Shown here: one piece after another, positions 1 through 7,044 of the stretch
Position numbering within the stretch: the stretch's first letter is position 1
Layout of the letters: every line of letters begins with the position of its first letter
NCBI GenBank assembly: GCA_030425945.1
Contig: JAUHZL010000062.1
Coordinates: 1-10,290, forward strand
DNA: 10,290 nt
Reading direction: 5' to 3'
Origin: Alphaproteobacteria bacterium
GTDB lineage: Bacteria > Pseudomonadota > Alphaproteobacteria > Rhodobacterales > Rhodobacteraceae
Made by a program: the position numbers and the translations under genes
The notes under the pieces: model-generated
The model's database searches: none
The model's input: the letters and a program-made list of their open reading frames with translations, nothing else
Told to the model about the DNA's origin: nothing

Positions 1-385
1 CCGGATCTGCGGCAGCCACCTGCGCCTGCTGATGGGGATCGAGACAAAGGGCATGCCGCTGACCGCCTTTTCCGCGCCCGGGGAACGCGGCCGGTTCCTG
101 ACCCTGACGGACACGGTCTTCGACCGACCGGCGATGGTAAACCTGACGCTGGAGGCACGGCGCGCGGGGCATGGGCCGGTGCCGGCCGAGATGCTGATCC
201 TGCCGCTTAGGGACCGCACCGGGGCCGTCACGCGGGCGGTCGGGACGCTGGCGGCCCAGACGGTGCCGGGTTTCGCCCCCTGCCGTTTCGCGATTCGCGC
301 CGAACGGGTGACCCCGGTGGTCATGGAACGGGCCGGCGACGCATGGCGTCCCGGCCCGGTTCCGTGGTTGCGCGTGGTGAAGTAG
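1..385 (+). CDS. PAS domain-containing protein (PAS_5 type), 5' end missing
   Basis: The frame is open from the left edge (first full codon at position 2) to a TAG at 383-385, giving about 127 visible residues. The first visible residues, RICGSHLRLLMGIETKG, followed by a segment around LILPLRDRTGAVTRAVGTL, match the pattern of the PAS_5 family, which is common and usually of unknown function in alphaproteobacteria. Family knowledge: these are small (about 150-220 residue) cytosolic proteins built around a PAS sensor fold, often without an attached output domain. The ATG at 32 lies inside the conserved domain, so the true start is upstream of the window. The gene converges on the DAHP synthase gene with only 10 nt between the two stop codons, and no terminator hairpin is visible there. 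The ligand and partner are unknown. The PAS_5 call rests on pattern resemblance only. Confidence 0.7.
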   Translation, partial: RICGSHLRLLMGIETKGMPLTAFSAPGERGRFLTLTDTVFDRPAMVNLTLEARRAGHGPVPAEMLILPLRDRTGAVTRAVGTLAAQTVPGFAPCRFAIRAERVTPVVMERAGDAWRPGPVPWLRVVK

Positions 386-395
386 CGCCGCGCCC

Positions 396-1787
396 TCAGG
401 CGGCGGCCGCTTGCTTCGCGCGGTGCTCCGAGATTTCCTCGGCCACGAGGAAGGCCAGTTCCAGCGCCTGGCTCGCGTTCAGGCGCGGGTCGCAGGCGGT
501 GTGATAGCGCGACGACAGGTCGTCGTCGGTCACCGCGCGCATGCCGCCGGTGCACTCGGTCACGTCCTTGCCGGTCATCTCGAAATGCACGCCGCCGGGA
601 TAGGTGCCCTCGGCGTTGTGGATGTCGAAGAACTCGCGCACTTCCTGCAGAACGGATTCGAAGGGCCGGGTCTTGTAGCCGGAGTCGGACTTGATCGTGT
701 TGCCGTGCATCGGATCGCAGGACCAGACGACCTGTGCGCCTTCTTCCTCGACCGCCTTGATCAGGCGCGGCAGGTGATCGCCGACCTTGCCCGCCCCGAA
801 GCGCGCGATCAGGGTCAGTCGGCCCGGCACGTTCTTCGGGTTCAGCGTCGCGATCAGGCGCTTCAGGTCATCGGTGCTGATCGACGGGCCGCATTTCAGG
901 CCGATCGGGTTCTGCACGCCGCGCAGGAACTCGACATGAGCGCCGTCGGGCTGACGCGTGCGGTCGCCGATCCACAGCATGTGGCCCGAGCCCGCGACCG
1001 GCTTGCCGGTGGTCGAGTCGGTCCGGCACAGCGCCTCCTCGTATTCGAGCAGCAGCGCCTCGTGGCTGGTGTAGAAATCGACCGACTGCAGCGTGTGCGC
1101 GGTGTCCTGGTTGACCCCGGCCGCCCGCATGAAGTCGAGCGCGTCCGAGATGCGATTCGCCATGTCGGCGTAGCGGGCCGCCTTCTCGCCCTCGACGAAG
1201 CCCAGCGTCCAGCCGTGGACGTGGTGCACGTCGGCATAGCCGCCGGTCGAGAAGGCGCGCAGCAGGTTCAGCGAGGCCGCCGCCTGCGTGTAGGCCTGCA
1301 GCATCCGGTCCGGATCGGGGATGCGGGCGTCCGGCGTGAAGGCGATGTCGTTGATGATGTCGCCCCGGTAGCTGGGCAGTTCCACCCCGCCGATTGTTTC
1401 GGTCGCGGCCGAGCGCGGCTTGGCGAACTGGCCCGCCATCCGCCCGACCTTCACCACCGGGCATTTTGCCCCGAAGGTCAGGACCATGGCCATCTGCAGC
1501 ATCACGCGGAACGTGTCGCGGATGGTGTCGGCGCGGAACTCGGCGAAGCTCTCGGCGCAATCGCCGCCCTGCAGCAGGAAGGCGCGGCCCTTGGCCACCT
1601 CGCCGAGTGCCGACGTCAGCTTGCGGGCCTCGCCGGCAAAGACGAGCGGCGGATAGCTGGCGAGCCGGGTCTCGACGGAGGCCAGTTTCCCGGCGTCGGG
1701 ATACTCGGGCATCTGGATGCGGGGACGCGCACGCCAGCCGGATTTGCTCCACGCGGCGGTCTGGGCGGTCGTGTTGCTCTCGGTCAT
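396..1787 (-). CDS. aroG: Class II 3-deoxy-7-phosphoheptulonate (DAHP) synthase
   Basis: This enzyme condenses phosphoenolpyruvate and erythrose 4-phosphate to DAHP in the cytosol, the first committed step of the shikimate (aromatic) pathway. The product is 463 residues, normal for class II. Hallmarks in order: LLQGGDCAES (71-80), GRMAGQFAKPRS (115-126), KCGPS (298-302), WSCDPMHGN (355-363), GGVHFEMTG (398-406) and CDPRLN (432-437). The four metal ligands known from the Mycobacterium tuberculosis enzyme correspond to Cys77, His361, Glu403 and Asp433, so all are present. The ATG at 1787 is chosen because GAGGAG sits 6 nt upstream and the domain begins soon after; the same frame stays open far upstream, through the neighbouring regulator, without a stop. 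The gene is divergent from the GlxA-type regulator. Feedback control cannot be read from sequence. The symbol follows M. tuberculosis usage; others use aroF or aroH. Family assignment is nearly certain. Confidence 0.97.
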   Translation of the reverse strand: MTESNTTAQTAAWSKSGWRARPRIQMPEYPDAGKLASVETRLASYPPLVFAGEARKLTSALGEVAKGRAFLLQGGDCAESFAEFRADTIRDTFRVMLQMAMVLTFGAKCPVVKVGRMAGQFAKPRSAATETIGGVELPSYRGDIINDIAFTPDARIPDPDRMLQAYTQAAASLNLLRAFSTGGYADVHHVHGWTLGFVEGEKAARYADMANRISDALDFMRAAGVNQDTAHTLQSVDFYTSHEALLLEYEEALCRTDSTTGKPVAGSGHMLWIGDRTRQPDGAHVEFLRGVQNPIGLKCGPSISTDDLKRLIATLNPKNVPGRLTLIARFGAGKVGDHLPRLIKAVEEEGAQVVWSCDPMHGNTIKSDSGYKTRPFESVLQEVREFFDIHNAEGTYPGGVHFEMTGKDVTECTGGMRAVTDDDLSSRYHTACDPRLNASQALELAFLVAEEISEHRAKQAAAA

Positions 1788-1793
1788 GGCATT

Positions 1794-1799
1794 CTCCTC
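1794..1799 (-). promoter_or_regulatory. Shine-Dalgarno site of the DAHP synthase gene
   Basis: On the minus strand GAGGAG lies 6 nt before the ATG at 1787. It decides the start, because the reading frame is open for well over a kilobase upstream and offers many other candidate codons. Confidence 0.8.
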
Positions 1800-1818
1800 G
1801 GCACGCCTGAACGGGGCG

Positions 1819-1847
1819 GGTCTAGCGGCATCGATGCGCTTTGCCAA
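1819..1847 (-). promoter_or_regulatory. Candidate sigma-70-type promoter of the DAHP synthase gene, with a palindrome in the spacer
   Basis: Read on the minus strand, TTGGCA (1847-1842, 5 of 6 matches to TTGACA) is separated by exactly 17 nt from TAGACC (1824-1819, 3 of 6 matches to TATAAT). Transcription would begin around 1812, leaving a leader of about 25 nt before the ATG at 1787, with room for the GAGGAG site. The spacer contains the perfect 10-bp palindrome GCATCGATGC (1828-1837), a plausible but unproven operator. Alphaproteobacterial -10 boxes are weakly conserved, so the match is suggestive only. Confidence 0.4.
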
Positions 1848-2033
1848 GCGCCGGAGGGCGGGGAATGATGGCGCTAACGGCGGACCAGCGGCAAAATGGC
1901 CCGGAGGTTTGCGACAGCTTCCGTCGCTTCCCGACCTTTCGGCTCCTTGCTCCCGCCCGGATTTCCCGATTATCTGACGGGCAGGCCCCCCGAATGACCG
2001 CAGACCCGGGCGCCCCTCAAGGACCTCGACCCC

Positions 2034-3062
2034 ATGGCCATCGAAACCTCCACCCGGAGCTTTGCCGCACCCACCACCCGCTCGAAGGCGACCCCCGAGG
2101 CCGCGCCGAAGCGGTATGTCTTCGTGCTGCTCGACCAGTTCACCATGCTGTGCTTCGCCTGCTCGGTCGAGGCGCTGCGGATCGCCAACCGCATGGCGGG
2201 CCGGAAGCTCTATGACTGGGTGCTGGCGGGCGAAGGCGGCGAGATGGTCCATTGCAGCGCCGGGATCGGCTTCAAGCTGGACATGGACCTGGGCGAGGTC
2301 GAGCGCGAGGACGTCGTGATGGTCTGCGGCGGCATCGACGTGCAGGCGGCGACGACGAAGCGCCTCGTCTCGTGGCTCAGGCGCGAGGCCCGGCGCGGGG
2401 TGCGCATGGGCGGGCTCTGCACCGCCGGCTACGCGCTGGCGAAGGCCGGTCTGCTCGACGGCAAGCGGGCGACGATCCACTGGGAGAACCAGGACAGCTT
2501 CCAGGAAGAGTTCGAGGAGGTCACGCTGACCAAGTCGGTCTTCGTGGTGGACGGCAACCGGATCACCACGGCGGGTGGCACCTCGTCCATCGACCTGATG
2601 CTGAAGATCATCGCCGACGACCACGGCGAGGACCTGGCCAACCTCGTCGCGGACCAGCTGATCTACTCGTCGATCCGGACCGACCAGGATACCCAGCGCC
2701 TGTCGATCCCGACGCGGATCGGGGTCCGGCACCCCAAGCTGAGCCAGGTCATCCAGATCATGGAAAGCCACATCGAGGACCCGATCAGCCCGGCCACGCT
2801 GGCCAAGGACGTGGGCATGTCGACCCGCCAGCTGGAACGGCTGTTCCGCCGTTACCTGAACCGGTCCCCGAAGCGGTACTACATGGAGTTGCGGCTCCAG
2901 AAGGCGCGCAACCTGCTGATGCAGACCGACATGAGCGTGATCAACGTGGCGCTCGCCTGCGGCTTCGCCTCGCCCTCGCATTTCTCGAAATGCTACCGCG
3001 CCCATTACGACACCACGCCCTACCGCGAGCGCGGCACCCACGCGGCGCGCCTGTCGATCTGA
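2034..3062 (+). CDS. GlxA family transcriptional regulator (DJ-1/PfpI-like domain plus AraC-type HTH)
   Basis: The 342-residue protein has the usual two-part architecture and length of GlxA-type AraC-family regulators. Residues about 27-212 form a class I glutamine amidotransferase/DJ-1-like sensor domain, with the elbow cysteine in GGLCTAGYALAKAG (Cys129) and a histidine in ATIHWE (His149). Residues about 235-333 form the paired AraC helix-turn-helix: SPATLAKDVGMSTRQLERLF (252-271) and the second unit starting INVALACGFASPSHFSKCY (303-321). Known relatives in Pseudomonas, such as GbdR, CdhR and ArgR, control catabolism of quaternary amines or arginine. That is family background, not evidence for this one. 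The ATG is preceded by AAGGA at 2019-2023, 10 nt upstream. A possible but weak promoter is TTGCTC (1947-1952), 18 nt from TATCTG (1971-1976). The gene is divergent from the DAHP synthase gene. Target genes and effector are unknown. Confidence 0.92.
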   Translation: MAIETSTRSFAAPTTRSKATPEAAPKRYVFVLLDQFTMLCFACSVEALRIANRMAGRKLYDWVLAGEGGEMVHCSAGIGFKLDMDLGEVEREDVVMVCGGIDVQAATTKRLVSWLRREARRGVRMGGLCTAGYALAKAGLLDGKRATIHWENQDSFQEEFEEVTLTKSVFVVDGNRITTAGGTSSIDLMLKIIADDHGEDLANLVADQLIYSSIRTDQDTQRLSIPTRIGVRHPKLSQVIQIMESHIEDPISPATLAKDVGMSTRQLERLFRRYLNRSPKRYYMELRLQKARNLLMQTDMSVINVALACGFASPSHFSKCYRAHYDTTPYRERGTHAARLSI

Positions 3063-3161
3063 ACCTAGGCAGCCGACTCGCGCGTCGATTGTTCCAGGAT
3101 CTCGAACGGTCCCCGACAGCAATCCGGGATTGTTCGCCGCGGAGGCCGGGTTTTGCCCTAA

Positions 3162-3177
3162 CAGGCTGCTGAAAAAG
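3162..3177 (+). repeat. Left terminal inverted repeat of the MITE-like element
   Basis: CAGGCTGCTGAAAAAG pairs with the right end at 15 of 16 positions; the symmetry stops at 3178. It is flanked outside by CTAA (3158-3161). Confidence 0.8.
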
Positions 3178-3293
3178 TCGACGACATGCAGCGTGGGTAT
3201 CAGAGCACCCCATTGTGGTTCGCCCTCGTCGAGCTGACAGGTTTTGGTTGTGCCTCGGTGCAGAGAGCTGCGCGAGAAACGCAGGTCTGAGGT

Positions 3294-3309
3294 CTTTATC
3301 AGCAGCCTG
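3294..3309 (-). repeat. Right terminal inverted repeat of the MITE-like element
   Basis: Plus-strand CTTTATCAGCAGCCTG is the inverted partner of the left end with one mismatch. It is flanked outside by CTAA (3310-3313). Confidence 0.8.
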
Positions 3310-3382
3310 CTAAAGATGACATGGTTCTTCCGCGGTCTTGCCACGGAACTTAAAGTTGCGCCGTCTGAACGCGGGTGGTGCA

Positions 3383-4543
3383 ATGACGGATCTTGGTCTC
3401 TTTCTGGTGGTCATTTTCGGGATGGGCGCGACGCTCATCTACTGGGACCGGTCCATGGACGACGACGAGGTGGAGGACACCTCTGACCCCGAGCCGGAAC
3501 CCGACACCCCCGACACCACGATCTATGACGACGACGACAGCTTCGGCGATGACGGCGCGATCCTCGGGACCGAGGGCGACGACATCCTCTCGGGCGGCGT
3601 TCGGGCTGATGGCATCGGCGCCGAGAACACCGACACCACCACCCCCAACGATTTCATGCGCGGCGAGGGCGGCGATGACGTGCTGCTCGGCGGGATCGGG
3701 TTCGACCAGCTCGACGGCAGCCCCGGCAACGACACGCTGAGGGGCGGCGCGGGCGCCGACCTGGTCATTGATAGCCAGGGCGACGACATCTTGCGCGGCG
3801 ACGACGGCGACGACTTCCTGCTCGATTTCGCCGTCGCGGACAGTGACACCTTCGAGGGCGGCCGCGGCGACGACGCGCTGGTCTCCAGCACCCCCGTCGT
3901 CGGGGACGCGCCCCATACCGCCACCATGACCGGCGGGCCGGGCGACGACTACTTCGGCACCGACCAGGGGCCGAACGGGCGACAGGTCATCACCGATTGG
4001 GATGCCAGCGACACCAACGACTTCAACCCACGCAACAACGATTACATCTCGCTCTACCGCACCGGAACCAGCCTGGCCGAGATCAAGTCGGCGGCACAGG
4101 CCGCTGCCGATGCCGGGCTGCCCGATACCGAGATCGACCTCGGGGAGTTCGGCACCTACGTCTTCGAGGGGGTCACGGACCCCGACGCCTTTACAGAGGA
4201 CAACACGGGCCTCGCGGAAAGCGCGGGCCGGGCCGATGCGTCGGCCGACTTCATCTTCTTCACCGATAACTCGGTCGCCATCGTGGCCCGTCCCATCGTC
4301 GGGGCGCCGGTTGTCGGCCAGGCCGTGACCTGGGGCGACGGCACGTCTGCCTTCTTTGACCCTGAAAACGATCCCATCGCCACCAAGACCTTCGACGATC
4401 CCGGCGTCTATACCGTGCGCTACGCCGTCGAGACCTCGGCCGGAAGGTTCGGCTTTGTCGATTACCGGGTGGATACGATCAACCGGACCGTGACCGAGTC
4501 GCTGCGCGACGGGGGCCCGGTGGAAGGCTTCGGCGGTCTCTGA
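3383..4543 (+). CDS. Membrane-anchored RTX-type calcium-binding protein with PKD-like C-terminus
   Basis: The 386-residue product begins with one hydrophobic helix (residues 4-21, LGLFLVVIFGMGATLIYW). A very acidic Asp/Glu/Pro/Thr linker (about 25-60) follows. Then come degenerate RTX nonapeptides (GGxGxDxLx type): LGTEGDDILSGG, GEGGDDVLLGG, SPGNDTLRGGAGADL, QGDDILRGDDGDDF, GGRGDDA and GGPGDDY (61-190). Residues 200-226 resemble the segment that often ends RTX blocks (ITDWDASDTND, then NDYISLY). The C-terminal part (about 300-367), with WGDGT and FDDPGVYTVRYAVE, looks like a PKD or other Ig-like fold. Family knowledge: RTX repeats bind calcium and fold outside the cell. The ATG at 3383 starts just before the hydrophobic helix; a TTG at 3338 in frame would add 15 residues, and the ribosome site is weak for either. 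No type I secretion genes are nearby. Function is unknown; a cell-surface structural or adhesive role is a guess. Confidence 0.8.
   Translation: MTDLGLFLVVIFGMGATLIYWDRSMDDDEVEDTSDPEPEPDTPDTTIYDDDDSFGDDGAILGTEGDDILSGGVRADGIGAENTDTTTPNDFMRGEGGDDVLLGGIGFDQLDGSPGNDTLRGGAGADLVIDSQGDDILRGDDGDDFLLDFAVADSDTFEGGRGDDALVSSTPVVGDAPHTATMTGGPGDDYFGTDQGPNGRQVITDWDASDTNDFNPRNNDYISLYRTGTSLAEIKSAAQAAADAGLPDTEIDLGEFGTYVFEGVTDPDAFTEDNTGLAESAGRADASADFIFFTDNSVAIVARPIVGAPVVGQAVTWGDGTSAFFDPENDPIATKTFDDPGVYTVRYAVETSAGRFGFVDYRVDTINRTVTESLRDGGPVEGFGGL
3563..3952 (+). repeat. RTX nonapeptide repeat block
   Basis: This stretch codes for residues 61-190 of the RTX protein and holds about seven degenerate GGxGxDxLx units, some spaced by non-repeat loops. 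The DNA shows recurring GGCGACGAC-like words from the repeated Gly-Asp-Asp codons. Confidence 0.7.
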
Positions 4544-4545
4544 CG

Positions 4546-5649
4546 CTAGCGGCTGATCCGGTAGAGCGCCCCGTTGGTGACCGACAGGAACCACAGCGCC
4601 CCGTCCGGCCCGGTGCGGATGTCGCGCACGCGGCCGGTTTCGGGCCCCTGCAGCCGCTCGACCTCGCGCCAGCCGTCGCCGTCGCGCTCCAGCCGCGAGA
4701 TCAGCCCGAATTTCAGCGACCCGACGAACAGATCGCCGCGCCAGTCGGCGAACAGCCGCCCGTCATAGACCGTCGCCCCCGAGGGCGCGATCGACGGGTC
4801 CCAGTAATGCGCGGGTTGCGCCAGGCCCGGGGCCGCGGTGCCCTGCCCGATCCGGCTGCCGTTGTAGTTGACCCCGTACGAGATCACCGGCCAGCCATAG
4901 TTGACGCCCCGGCGGACCACGTTGACCTCGTCGCCGCCGCGCGCGCCGTGCTCGATCACCAGCAGGTTGCCCCGGTCGTCGAGCGTGGCGCCCTGCGGGT
5001 TGCGGTGGCCGTAGCTCCAGATCGCGGGCGCCGCCCCGGCCTGCGTGGCGAAGGGATTGTCGGGGGGCAGGCTGCCGTCCTTGGCGATCCGCAGGACCGA
5101 TCCGGCCTCGGTTCCGAGATCCTGCGCGTTCGGCCCGTCGCCCCGGTCGCCCACCGTGACGTAGAGAAACCCGTCGCGCCCCTCGACGATCCGGCTGCCG
5201 AAATGCCGCCCGCCGCGGGTGCCCGGGCGCATTTCGAAGATCGTCTGCACCCCGGTCAGGCTGCGCGCGCCCTCGGCGAAGGTCGCCCGCGCGACGGCGG
5301 TGCCCTGCCCGCTGCCCTGCCGGGCGGAATAGGTCAGGAAGAGGGTGCGGGTGCTGGCGAAATCACGCGGGATCAGCAGGTCGAGCAGGCCGCCCTGCCC
5401 CACGTCGGCCACCTGCGGCACACCGCCGAGCCGCGTCGCCGTCCCGTCCGCGCCGACATGCAGCAGCCGCCCTGCCCGCTCGGTGATCAGCACCCCGCCT
5501 TCCGGCAGGAAGCCGAGCGCCCAGGGCTCGGAGAGGCCGCCGACGACCCGGGTGACCGACAGCGTCCCGAGCGAGCTGTCGAGCGCCCGGGCGGGTCCGG
5601 CGGCCCCCAGGGCGAGCGAGATCAGGGCAGCAAGAACAACACGAGACAT
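4546..5649 (-). CDS. Secreted PQQ-dependent sugar dehydrogenase-like protein (GSDH/sorbosone dehydrogenase family)
   Basis: Family members are periplasmic six-bladed beta-propellers that oxidise aldoses or related sugars using pyrroloquinoline quinone and calcium. The 367-residue product has a signal peptide (residues 1-22, ending GPARA before LDSS). Propeller signatures in order: GLSEPWALGFLPEGGVLITE (38-57), GGRHFGSR (147-154) whose His149 matches the catalytic-base position of soluble glucose dehydrogenase, VTVGDRGD (164-171), YGHRNPQG (213-220), EHGARGGDEVN (233-243) and NYGWP (250-254). These match the YliI/Asd-type branch of the family. The ATG at 5649 is supported by AAGGAG 6 nt upstream and by the signal peptide; the frame runs on upstream without these. 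The stop lies 2 nt from that of the convergent RTX gene. No PQQ biosynthesis genes are in the window. Substrate is unknown. Confidence 0.9.
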   Translation of the reverse strand: MSRVVLAALISLALGAAGPARALDSSLGTLSVTRVVGGLSEPWALGFLPEGGVLITERAGRLLHVGADGTATRLGGVPQVADVGQGGLLDLLIPRDFASTRTLFLTYSARQGSGQGTAVARATFAEGARSLTGVQTIFEMRPGTRGGRHFGSRIVEGRDGFLYVTVGDRGDGPNAQDLGTEAGSVLRIAKDGSLPPDNPFATQAGAAPAIWSYGHRNPQGATLDDRGNLLVIEHGARGGDEVNVVRRGVNYGWPVISYGVNYNGSRIGQGTAAPGLAQPAHYWDPSIAPSGATVYDGRLFADWRGDLFVGSLKFGLISRLERDGDGWREVERLQGPETGRVRDIRTGPDGALWFLSVTNGALYRISR

Positions 5650-5655
5650 GGACGG

Positions 5656-5661
5656 CTCCTT
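5656..5661 (-). promoter_or_regulatory. Shine-Dalgarno site of the PQQ dehydrogenase-like gene
   Basis: Minus-strand AAGGAG lies 6 nt before the ATG at 5649. It selects this start over an in-frame codon 81 nt further upstream that would bury the signal peptide. Confidence 0.8.
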
Positions 5662-5826
5662 CGGTCCGGGTCGCGACATCCCGGAACAGCTAGGCAGCCC
5701 GCCCGCCCGGCCAAGCCCCGCGCCGATCACGTCCGCGCCAGCCGGATGCCCCGATGCGGGCCGCGCAAGACATCTTTTCTTTCCCGGTCGCCCCGCTTAC
5801 GGTGCCTGCGGACAACGATCCAACAC

Positions 5827-5832
5827 GGGAGA
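5827..5832 (+). promoter_or_regulatory. Shine-Dalgarno site of the ABC substrate-binding protein gene
   Basis: GGGAGA lies 6 nt before the ATG at 5839. It fixes the start just before the signal peptide, although the same frame is open for about 1 kb upstream. Confidence 0.75.
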
Positions 5833-5838
5833 TCACCA

Positions 5839-7020
5839 ATGAAAAAGCTGCTCATGGCGAGTGCAGCCACCGCGCTTCTGGCCGGTGCCGCCTCGGCCGA
5901 AGACATCAAGATCGGCATCATCCTGGGCTTCACCGGCCCGCTCGAAAGCCTCACCCAGCAAATGGCCGGCGGCGCCGAGATCGCGATCAAGGAGGTCAGC
6001 GATTCCGGCCTTCTGCTCGGCGGCTCGACCGTCAGTGGCGTGCGCGGTGACTCGACCTGCATCGACGCGGCAGCGGCGACCGCGGCGGCCGAACGCCTCG
6101 TGACCGCCGATGGCGTCAAGGGGATCATGGGCGCGGACTGCTCCGGCGTGACCGGCGCGATCCTGCAGAACGTCGCGCGCCCGAACGGCATCGTGATGAT
6201 CTCGCCCTCGGCAACCTCGCCGGGCCTCTCGACCGCCGAGGATGACGGCCTGTTCTTCCGCACCGCGCCGTCGGATGCCCGCCAGGGCGTCGTGATGACC
6301 GAGATCCTGATGGAACAGGGCATCAACGAAGTCGCCGTCACCTATACCAACAACGACTACGGCAAGGGTCTGGCCGACAGCTTCCAGCAGGCGTTCGAAG
6401 CCGCGGGCGGCACGGTCACCATCAACGCCGCCCATGAGGACGGCAAGGCCGACTACTCGGCCGAAGTCGGTGCGCTCGCCGCGGCCGGCGGCCAGCGCCT
6501 GGTGGTTGCGGGCTACGTCGACCAGGGCGGTTCGGGCATCGTGCGCGCCGCGCTCGACAGCGGGGCCTTCGACACGTTCCACTTCCCGGACGGCATGGTG
6601 TCGGACGCGCTGGTCGAGAACTTCGGCGCCGAGATCAACGGCTCGACCGGCCAGAACCCGGGCACCGACTCGGAAGGTGCCGCGATCTTCGCAGAGCTGG
6701 TCGGGGACGCGTTCAACGCCACCTCGCCCTTCGCCGCCGAAAGCTATGACGCGGCGGCGCTGATCTTGCTCGCGATGCAGGCGGCGGGTTCGTCGGATCC
6801 GGCGGCCTACAAGGAGAAGGTCTTCGACGTGGCGAACGCCCCGGGCGAGCCGATCCTGCCGGGCGAACTGGCCAAGGCGCTCGAGATCATCGCGGCCGGT
6901 GGCGACGTCGACTACGTCGGTGCGTCGGCGGTCGAACTGATCGGACCGGGCGAGTCGGCCGGCAACTACCGCCAGATCGAGATCAAGGACGGCGCGCTGT
7001 CGGTGGTCCAGTACCGCTGA
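5839..7020 (+). CDS. Branched-chain amino acid-type (HAAT) ABC transporter substrate-binding protein
   Basis: This is the periplasmic receptor that captures the substrate for the importer encoded downstream. The 393-residue length is usual for the family (Peripla_BP_6, LivK-like). The signal peptide covers residues 1-20 (MKKLLMASAATALLAGAASA, cut before EDIKIG). The mature N-terminus IKIGIILGFTGPLESL is the standard family opening. Cys74 and Cys101 (DSTCIDAA and GADCSG) are placed to form the disulfide often seen in this family. SPSATSPGLS (122-131) and ESYDAA (301-306) are at expected ligand-binding positions. It is the first gene of the operon and is followed by a strong hairpin. The 189-bp divergent gap upstream has no good sigma-70 match; the best I see is TTTTCT (5775-5780) 17 nt from TACGGT (5798-5803), which is weak. 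The substrate could be amino acids, urea, amides or other small compounds. Confidence 0.93.
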   Translation: MKKLLMASAATALLAGAASAEDIKIGIILGFTGPLESLTQQMAGGAEIAIKEVSDSGLLLGGSTVSGVRGDSTCIDAAAATAAAERLVTADGVKGIMGADCSGVTGAILQNVARPNGIVMISPSATSPGLSTAEDDGLFFRTAPSDARQGVVMTEILMEQGINEVAVTYTNNDYGKGLADSFQQAFEAAGGTVTINAAHEDGKADYSAEVGALAAAGGQRLVVAGYVDQGGSGIVRAALDSGAFDTFHFPDGMVSDALVENFGAEINGSTGQNPGTDSEGAAIFAELVGDAFNATSPFAAESYDAAALILLAMQAAGSSDPAAYKEKVFDVANAPGEPILPGELAKALEIIAAGGDVDYVGASAVELIGPGESAGNYRQIEIKDGALSVVQYR

Positions 7021-7044
7021 TCGCTGGCGATCTGATCTGAACAT

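Larger units (their letters stand above)
3162..3309. mobile_element. 148-bp MITE-like or internally deleted insertion sequence with target-site duplication
   Basis: Both ends carry a 16-bp terminal inverted repeat: CAGGCTGCTGAAAAAG on the left, and on the right a sequence whose reverse complement is CAGGCTGCTGATAAAG, a single mismatch. Directly outside both ends is the same tetranucleotide CTAA (3158-3161 and 3310-3313), as expected for a 4-bp target-site duplication. CTAA fits the YTAR target pattern described for the IS5 group, and the tip resembles ends seen on IS5- and IS1182-type elements; the family call is inference. The interior is too short for a transposase. Its longest plus-strand frame from an ATG is 34 codons (3186-3290) and I do not recognise it. 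Movement would depend on a transposase supplied elsewhere. The intact duplication and near-perfect repeats suggest a fairly recent insertion. Confidence 0.75.
3063..3382. other. 320-bp intergenic region containing a MITE-like insertion
   Basis: No gene is supported here. Positions 3063-3157 hold only a short hairpin, CAATC/GATTG (3120-3124 and 3128-3132), with no T-run, and an 8-bp direct repeat GATTGTTC (3087-3094 and 3128-3135). Positions 3158-3313 hold the MITE-like element with its target duplication. Positions 3314-3382 lead to the RTX gene. I found no convincing promoter in that last part, so the RTX gene's promoter may lie inside the element or be of an unrecognised type. Confidence 0.7.

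Noticed and set aside
3116..3136. A small hairpin (CAATC/GATTG) after the regulator gene as a possible terminator.
   Set aside because: The perfect stem is only 5 bp and there is no T-run, so it is too weak to call.
3186..3290. A 34-codon frame inside the MITE-like element that might be a transposase remnant.
   Set aside because: It has no ribosome site and I could not match it to any transposase family; a frame of this length is expected by chance.
3345..3368. GGAACTT followed by TCTGA, resembling an extracytoplasmic sigma factor promoter, just before the RTX gene.
   Set aside because: The spacing between the boxes is only 12 nt, shorter than the roughly 15-17 nt required, and the boxes sit too close to the ATG at 3383.
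1788..3383. The minus-strand frame of the DAHP synthase stays open for about 1.6 kb upstream, antisense to the regulator, suggesting a 995-residue protein.
   Set aside because: The extension has the low-complexity composition of a shadow frame in GC-rich DNA, overlaps a clear gene, and the ribosome site and domain start fix the real start at 1787.
4807..5838. The frame of the substrate-binding protein is open for about 1 kb upstream, antisense to the sugar dehydrogenase-like gene.
   Set aside because: The signal peptide and GGGAGA ribosome site place the start at 5839; the upstream part is a shadow of the opposite-strand gene.
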